Source: a virus
Virus record (IMG/VR): IMGVR_UViG_3300017917_000251
Span: 1-34,697 of that record
DNA: 34,697 nucleotides
Strand: one strand, 5' to 3'
The notes under the pieces are model-generated. The model saw nothing but the letters and a program-made list of their open reading frames with translations, was not told where the DNA came from and did no database searches. Below, in pieces: positions 31,246-34,697 of this stretch; the first letter of the stretch is position 1, and the number at the start of each line of letters is the position of its first letter. Position numbers and translations under genes: made by a program.

Positions 31246-31932
31246 TTATTGATTATTTAAACTATTCCAATATAAATTATAATAGTTTATGTCAATAGGA
31301 AATCTCTTTACATGTTCTGCAACTGCTCCAGTATGAGCATACAAAGGCAGATTTGTTTTTTTAAGTTTTCTAAAAAACGAAATATCTTCTCCTAAAAAAG
31401 ACTGTTCTGTATGTTCTTCTAAAAATAATGAGTATCCATCAGATACGCTTCTCATCTTTTCAACTATAGACTTATGCATAAGAACTAGTCCAAAACCAGC
31501 GTAGTCAACTTTAATTACCTCATCTTTTGGTAAAGGGTGTATATTATGAATATCAATACTTCCTTCATGGTCAAGATATATTGCTGGTAAAGGTTGAGAC
31601 ATACTTACTTCGCCGTCTGCTGCTACAAAGTACACTCCAGTTACAATTGGTTTTTCTTTTTTATCTGCAAGATTCCATAATTTTTTAAAAGTTTCTGGAG
31701 TAAGAACAATATCTGAGTCTACCCAAAACAGCCAATCTGTTTTAATATTATCTGCCCAATGATCAAAAACCTCTTGTCTCTGTCTGGCTATTTGATTTCC
31801 ATGAATTCTTGCTATGTAATTAACTGGAACTCCTGACCCTAATACGGATGTTAATAGTCCATTTGCAAACTTGCCATCAACAAGGCCATTATCGCACCAA
31901 GCAATCATCAAACTTTCATTTTTGTTTTTCAT
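31246..31932 (-). CDS. GT-A-fold glycosyltransferase
   Basis: A 228-aa protein. LFWVDSDIVLTPETF carries the DxD-type metal-sugar site, VDYAGFGLVLMHKSI is a family-typical acceptor-side strand, and FLGEDISFFRKL with a late His (EHVKRF) fits the GT2/GT-A catalytic core. The first 40 residues (IAWCDNGLVDGKFANGLLTSV) resemble phage glycosyltransferases that open in the same way. It probably extends the same surface or virion glycan as the neighbouring island. Start overlaps the preceding stop (ATGA). Confidence 0.82.
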   Translation of the reverse strand: MKNKNESLMIAWCDNGLVDGKFANGLLTSVLGSGVPVNYIARIHGNQIARQRQEVFDHWADNIKTDWLFWVDSDIVLTPETFKKLWNLADKKEKPIVTGVYFVAADGEVSMSQPLPAIYLDHEGSIDIHNIHPLPKDEVIKVDYAGFGLVLMHKSIVEKMRSVSDGYSLFLEEHTEQSFLGEDISFFRKLKKTNLPLYAHTGAVAEHVKRFPIDINYYNLYWNSLNNQ

Positions 31933-32201
31933 TTTCTCACCTTTGGCTTTGGCATTCTTTCTTTAATTAATTCAACTACCTTATCCATGCCTTCAGCGTA
32001 AGCACATGCATCATCTTTAGCCCAATAGAGTGTACCATCTGCATTGAATGAAGAACCACGATAAACTAGGTAGTCATGCTTAACTTTTTCAATAATTTCA
32101 ATCAGTTGTTTGCGTTCATATGCCACAGCCTTGCTGCAACCTGCACAAGGGCAAGCCCATTGAAATCTATCTGGGCCAGGCGTTTGATTTGGATCAGCCA
32201 C
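31929..32201 (-). CDS. Small Cys-containing hypothetical protein
   Basis: A 90-aa protein with CPCAGC near residue 17, a potential metal site, and a helical middle (RKQLIEIIEKVKHDYLVYRG). The C-terminus is basic (PKPKVRK). It overlaps the membrane peptide upstream by 8 bases and the glycosyltransferase downstream by 4. Function unknown. Confidence 0.65.
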   Translation of the reverse strand: MADPNQTPGPDRFQWACPCAGCSKAVAYERKQLIEIIEKVKHDYLVYRGSSFNADGTLYWAKDDACAYAEGMDKVVELIKERMPKPKVRK

Positions 32202-32331
32202 TTACCAATACCCCCACTAATACACCAATAATAAACATTCCTAAACCAATTGTCCAATGATATGAGTTCATCATATAGTCTTTAATAATCTTATCACGAA
32301 TATCTTTTGGAACATCATAACTATTTTTCAT
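32194..32331 (-). CDS. Small membrane protein
   Basis: A 45-aa protein with a hydrophobic C-terminal helix (GLGMFIIGVLVGVLV). The start at 32331 is six bases after AAGG; an adjacent ATG at 32334 is possible, and longer frames reach 32388. The start overlaps the end of the 27-residue peptide gene. Unknown function. Confidence 0.6.
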   Translation of the reverse strand: MKNSYDVPKDIRDKIIKDYMMNSYHWTIGLGMFIIGVLVGVLVSG

Positions 32332-32404
32332 CATAATCCTTATTCTGTACATAAGAAACAATCCATCCAAAAATAAAGCCAATGCCAAGTGAAAGTGGAT
32401 CCAT
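32321..32404 (-). CDS. 27-residue membrane peptide
   Basis: MDPLSLGIGFIFGWIVSYVQ, then a charged tail. One hydrophobic helix. The ATG lies in a TAATG overlap with the preceding zinc-ribbon gene, and the next gene begins inside it. Translation coupling supports it, but with so short a frame the call is tentative. Confidence 0.5.
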   Translation of the reverse strand: MDPLSLGIGFIFGWIVSYVQNKDYDEK

Positions 32405-32532
32405 TAGATATTTCTCGCTAACCAAAACATCTCTTTATCACAAGGGCATGTAATTGAATCTCCAAGGTCATGTACTTCAGACTCAATAGTAATAATTGTC
32501 TGGCATTCATCACACTTATAAATCTTTTTCAT
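32404..32532 (-). CDS. Small zinc-ribbon protein
   Basis: A 42-aa protein with CDEC (7-10) and CPC (29-31) on either side of a beta-rich stretch (TIITIESEVHDLGDS), a probable zinc ribbon. The start overlaps the end of the gene at 32516 by 17 bases. Such single ribbons are frequent in phages, often with unknown partners. Confidence 0.65.
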   Translation of the reverse strand: MKKIYKCDECQTIITIESEVHDLGDSITCPCDKEMFWLARNI

Positions 32533-32755
32533 TTTCTAACTCCAATCTTTCATCTCTTTTCCAATGTATATATGATTTAATATATACAGCAGCATATGCT
32601 AAAGCCATTGCGATAAAACCATATTGATCAGTTGCTAAAGCATATGCAATCCATAAACATTCATTGACACATAAAATTAACCATCCCCAGATAGTTTTGC
32701 GACCAACTAAGAATATACCAGTTACACCAATTGCTGCAAGTATCCAAGACCACAT
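32516..32755 (-). CDS. Small three-helix membrane protein
   Basis: A 79-aa protein with hydrophobic helices near 2-17, 22-40 and 46-63, then a charged tail (WKRDERLELENEKDL). The pattern RKTIWGWLILCVNECLWIAYALATDQYGF resembles a recurring phage membrane protein with some likeness to PnuC-type transporters. It could alter nutrient uptake or act in lysis. The start overlaps the preceding stop (TAATG). Confidence 0.65.
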   Translation of the reverse strand: MWSWILAAIGVTGIFLVGRKTIWGWLILCVNECLWIAYALATDQYGFIAMALAYAAVYIKSYIHWKRDERLELENEKDL

Positions 32756-32865
32756 TATTGCACGACCTGAACTGGAATCATTATCTTACATCTTTCACAA
32801 TAGCGATAGGTTGCACCAGTAAATGGACAAGAACCAGCAGGCACAAGGGTGTGTTCAGAAAACAT
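32755..32865 (-). CDS. Tiny cysteine-rich protein
   Basis: A 36-aa protein with CPFTGATYRYCERC, three cysteines that could hold zinc with the upstream His. There is no clear ribosome binding site for ATG 32865. The frame extends upstream to include a further Cys (IKCMFSEH), so an unusual start codon is possible. The stop is within a TAATG overlap with the next gene. Confidence 0.5.
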   Translation of the reverse strand: MFSEHTLVPAGSCPFTGATYRYCERCKIMIPVQVVQ

Positions 32866-32878
32866 ACACTTGATAGAT

Positions 32879-33109
32879 TTAATTAGATTGATTAACTTCA
32901 ACTTCGTTTTGTCCTCTCGCAATAGCAGCAGAAATCTTAAATGCTTTCTGGGTACGGCGGGATTTATTTAAACCCTTTGCTGCCCAAAGATCGGAGGTAG
33001 CAAGAATATCCATTGCAATCTGCTCTCTAATCTCTTTAACAGTAAACACAATAAAGTCCCAAACTTGTGCTTTTTGTTCATCTGTTAGTTCTTCTGTCCA
33101 GTTAGTCAT
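32879..33109 (-). CDS. Small helical hypothetical protein
   Basis: A 76-aa protein with AGGAG four bases before ATG 33109. It is mostly helical (EELTDEQKAQVWDFIVFTVKEIREQIAMDIL), with a basic patch (KSRRTQKAFK). No catalytic motif. A TTG further upstream (33124) is a less likely start. It overlaps the preceding zinc-ribbon gene by 8 bases. Confidence 0.65.
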   Translation of the reverse strand: MTNWTEELTDEQKAQVWDFIVFTVKEIREQIAMDILATSDLWAAKGLNKSRRTQKAFKISAAIARGQNEVEVNQSN

Positions 33110-33206
33110 CTGACTCCTCTTCAAACTCTCTTAATGCATTTTTGTTTTTAAAGCAGTTGTTGCAGTCGCCATTGATTAACCTAGACCCACAATCCCCACA
33201 AAACAT
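33102..33206 (-). CDS. Leaderless zinc-ribbon peptide
   Basis: A 34-aa protein: MFCGDCGSRL, then GDCNNCF, giving two CxxC pairs of a classic zinc ribbon, followed by an acidic tail (EFEEESDD). On the minus strand TATACT (33218-33213) lies exactly six bases before the ATG, with TTGCAA (33241-33236) 17 bases further upstream. No ribosome binding site is visible. Confidence 0.68.
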   Translation of the reverse strand: MFCGDCGSRLINGDCNNCFKNKNALREFEEESDD

Positions 33207-33259
33207 ATATACAGTATATCCTAATTCCTCAGTCTTTGCAAGTGTGATACCATTAACCT
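33207..33259. promoter_or_regulatory. Divergent leaderless promoter region
   Basis: The minus-strand promoter (TTGCAA, 17-base spacer, TATACT, six bases, ATG 33206) is fairly clear. On the plus strand TGATACCAT (box TACCAT, 33248-33253) precedes ATG 33260 by six bases, a weaker extended -10. TTGCAA is self-complementary and sits between the two -10 boxes. Confidence 0.6.
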
Positions 33260-33418
33260 ATGTGCCCAATTTGTAAAAATACAGCAACACCAGTTATTTA
33301 TGGTCAAGTAACACCAGATCTAATAGACCTATCTAAGCAGGGTACAGTCATAATAGGTGATATTAATGCCATAGATAAACCTAGTTGGTACTGCGAATAC
33401 TGCACAGAAGCCTTTTAG
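33260..33418 (+). CDS. Small zinc-ribbon protein on the plus strand
   Basis: A 52-aa protein beginning MCPICKNT and ending WYCEYCTEAF. The two CxxC pairs are about 40 residues apart, with a central beta stretch (GTVIIGD). The sequence order fits a known type of small zinc-binding protein in bacteria and phages. It appears leaderless. Its stop overlaps the stop of the convergent HAD gene by four bases, and it is the only plus-strand gene in this block. Confidence 0.7.
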   Translation: MCPICKNTATPVIYGQVTPDLIDLSKQGTVIIGDINAIDKPSWYCEYCTEAF

Positions 33419-33879
33419 TCCCTATTGCCATCCCAATCACCAATCTTAGTGGTTGGAATACCATACTCAAACCATAACTTTAACACTGCTGGGTTATCAT
33501 CAATGGCATGGATAACATTCCAATGCTTCTTAATACTAAGAAGAATATCTTTCTTTACTTCATAATCAGGTCTGAAGTCACCATCTTTACGCATATATAA
33601 AGCGTGGTGTCCAATATCATTCTTTGCTAACCAGTATGAAGTAACACCACGCCATGTTTCTCTGCGGGATGTAACAATAATTACATGATGCTGATCAAAG
33701 AAAGCCCTATTAAGCATCTCAACCACTTCGGCATTTGGCTCAGCATCAATTGATTCAGCATGAAAAGTATCAAAGTCTTTCTTAAAATTAGGACTGTGAT
33801 GAATGTTTCTAATGTGATGTAGGTATGGATCAACATTTGCTAGTGTTCCGTCAACATCAAATATTACTGCTTTATGCAT
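33415..33879 (-). CDS. HAD-superfamily phosphatase (PNKP-like)
   Basis: A 154-aa protein. IFDVDGTLA provides catalytic D8 and D10, VIIVTSRRE the second motif, a Lys lies in VKKDIL, and IHAIDDNPAVLKLW the final acidic motif. The overall layout resembles the phosphatase half of polynucleotide kinase/phosphatases, where it removes 3'-phosphates from nucleic acid. No kinase P-loop is present. The start overlaps the HNH gene by 8 bases. Confidence 0.85.
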   Translation of the reverse strand: MHKAVIFDVDGTLANVDPYLHHIRNIHHSPNFKKDFDTFHAESIDAEPNAEVVEMLNRAFFDQHHVIIVTSRRETWRGVTSYWLAKNDIGHHALYMRKDGDFRPDYEVKKDILLSIKKHWNVIHAIDDNPAVLKLWFEYGIPTTKIGDWDGNRD

Positions 33880-34324
33880 TTTTTAAAATCCTTACTATGT
33901 CATGGAACTTGTCAAAGTCACAAACATTTCTACCAAAGTTGGCAAACCTAGTTGTGATAACAATATTCTCTTTTGTATAATCTCCGTTTACATCAATCTT
34001 ATCTATACTAGGACACATAGGGTGCTTTGGCATCCAGTCGGGATGAGTTTTGTATAGAAGGTCTAAGTCTAAGTCTACACCAAACCAATAGCATTTGCCA
34101 AGTTGTTTATCCCAAACCTCTTTCAGTTCTTCTGGTGTTACATATATCTTTGCAGGAACCCACTGCTGTTGTTGTGAACCAGCCACACCACCAACACTAG
34201 AGGCCTTTCCTTCCATCCTACGCTTATTGGTAGACGAATTAATTACGGTCCAATTACCATCAGCGTCTTGGCGTACACCATTAGACAGAATGGTAGACCA
34301 AAGTTTTTTAAAGTGATCTCTCAT
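33872..34324 (-). CDS. HNH-like endonuclease
   Basis: A 150-aa protein. GKCYWFGVDL, then PMCPSIDKIDVNGDYTKENIVITTRFANFGRN, is the layout of phage HNH-type nucleases in which PSIDKI...GYT.eNI.. follows the zinc/catalytic region. The start ATG 34324 overlaps the previous stop (ATGA), favoured over a TTG at 34387. The N-terminal half is extended with a Gln/Gly loop. Could be a homing or packaging-related nuclease. Confidence 0.72.
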   Translation of the reverse strand: MRDHFKKLWSTILSNGVRQDADGNWTVINSSTNKRRMEGKASSVGGVAGSQQQQWVPAKIYVTPEELKEVWDKQLGKCYWFGVDLDLDLLYKTHPDWMPKHPMCPSIDKIDVNGDYTKENIVITTRFANFGRNVCDFDKFHDIVRILKNA

Positions 34325-34539
34325 ATATTGCGAGTACGCCACATCATATACTTGTTTACCAACTTGCCATAAAATGTCGGGGTACAACGCTTAATGCCAT
34401 CTTTACCCCAATGGTCAAGCATAAACAATGAAAGCCTAGCCTTATCCTTAGTACGAATATATGCACCACATGTCCAACAAGTTTGTGAAACATACTTTGA
34501 CAACTTCTTGTCAAAATCAATTTTTGTCTGGTATGTCAT
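34321..34539 (-). CDS. Small Cys-containing protein
   Basis: A 72-aa basic protein with CWTCGAYIRTK, a likely metal-binding or DNA-binding pair, and a further Cys in IKRCTPTFYG. The start overlaps the membrane peptide gene by 23 bases. The stop overlaps the HNH gene start, indicating translational coupling. Function unknown, possibly a partner of the HNH protein. Confidence 0.65.
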   Translation of the reverse strand: MTYQTKIDFDKKLSKYVSQTCWTCGAYIRTKDKARLSLFMLDHWGKDGIKRCTPTFYGKLVNKYMMWRTRNI

Positions 34540-34633
34540 AAATAGACTTATAACCTTTCTTAACTACCCAAATAGCAAACTCAATATTAGCCACAATATA
34601 GCCAGCAAGCATTCCAAATAAGAACTTAAGCAT
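34517..34633 (-). CDS. Small membrane peptide
   Basis: A 38-aa peptide with one hydrophobic helix (FLFGMLAGYIVANIEFAIWVV) and a basic, polar C-terminus. AAGGAAGT lies upstream. It overlaps both neighbours, and the coding frame is supported by that coupling rather than by a known family. Confidence 0.55.
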   Translation of the reverse strand: MLKFLFGMLAGYIVANIEFAIWVVKKGYKSIYDIPDKN

Positions 34634-34697
34634 GTACTTCCTTATGTTCTTTCTTAAGATGATTAGTCAAGGTTTGGTGTGCAAATGGTGATCGTGA
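34626..34697 (-). CDS. C-terminal end of a downstream-strand gene (partial)
   Basis: The minus-strand frame is open from the window edge to TAA at 34626 (23 residues). The end, FAHQTLTNHLKKEHKE, looks like the second half of a C2H2-type zinc finger (H...H near the end), as in small actinophage proteins. Overlaps the next gene start by 8 bases. Confidence 0.5.
   Translation of the reverse strand, partial: SRSPFAHQTLTNHLKKEHKEVHA

Noticed and set aside
34095-34621. Plus-strand frames at the right end
   Set aside because: They oppose the HNH and small Cys-protein genes, which have coherent motifs and coupled starts.
1-34697. Integrated prophage or plasmid
   Set aside because: No integrase, excisionase, attachment site, partition or plasmid replication gene was found; terminase, endolysin and a phage replisome point to a lytic phage.

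Overview
The window looks like part of the genome of a lytic double-stranded DNA phage of an actinobacterium, probably an aquatic host with an AT-rich genome. The phage reading rests on a terminase large subunit, an endolysin, holin-like proteins, a complete phage-type replication set and tightly packed, overlapping genes. The actinobacterial reading rests on a WhiB-family iron-sulfur regulator, a DUF7455-type protein, an HslV/proteasome-like peptidase and several promoters placed for leaderless transcription. I see no integrase, attachment site, insertion sequence or CRISPR array. Portal, capsid and tail genes are also absent, so the window is probably a segment of a larger genome whose structural module lies outside it.

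Layout, left to right. 1-10,100 (+) is a replication and recombination operon: DnaB-type helicase, short DnaG-type primase, a probable ssDNA-binding protein, a bacterial-type DNA polymerase III alpha subunit, MazG, a RecA/UvsX-like recombinase, an Hjc-like PD-(D/E)XK nuclease, a Cas4-like Fe-S nuclease, zinc-finger proteins and a RuvC-like resolvase. 9,946-12,752 carries small HTH and membrane proteins, a DUF3310 protein and the terminase genes. 12,794-19,011 holds three proteins with export signals (one a large fibre-like coiled-coil protein), two holin-like membrane proteins and the HslV-like peptidase. 19,022-19,495 is a four-tRNA cluster (Asn, Glu, Gly, Gln) with a foldable 178-base spacer.

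19,500-26,970 (+) contains Hsp20, an HNH protein, the endolysin and many small conserved proteins: FmdB-like zinc ribbon, DUF7455, micrococcal-type nuclease, thioredoxin, a head-associated mosaic protein, a SLOG-like protein, WhiB, a DUF6065-like protein and XapX. It ends in a strong terminator at 26,989-27,017. 27,019-31,932 is a glycan-modification island on both strands: a two-domain GT4-GT69-like glycosyltransferase, an FkbM methyltransferase, a Stealth-type phosphotransferase, a second DUF6065-like protein, a GT-A glycosyltransferase and tRNAs Arg and Met/Ile. 31,929-34,697 is mostly a minus-strand run of tiny overlapping genes (zinc ribbons, membrane peptides, an HNH protein and a HAD phosphatase).

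The replication genes could form a largely self-sufficient replisome with repair nucleases. The endolysin and holin-like proteins would act in lysis. The glycan island probably decorates virions or the host envelope. Recurring sequence signals are extended -10 promoters (TGnTATAMT) and -10 boxes exactly six bases upstream of an ATG. Functions are read from sequence motifs only; no database search was run.
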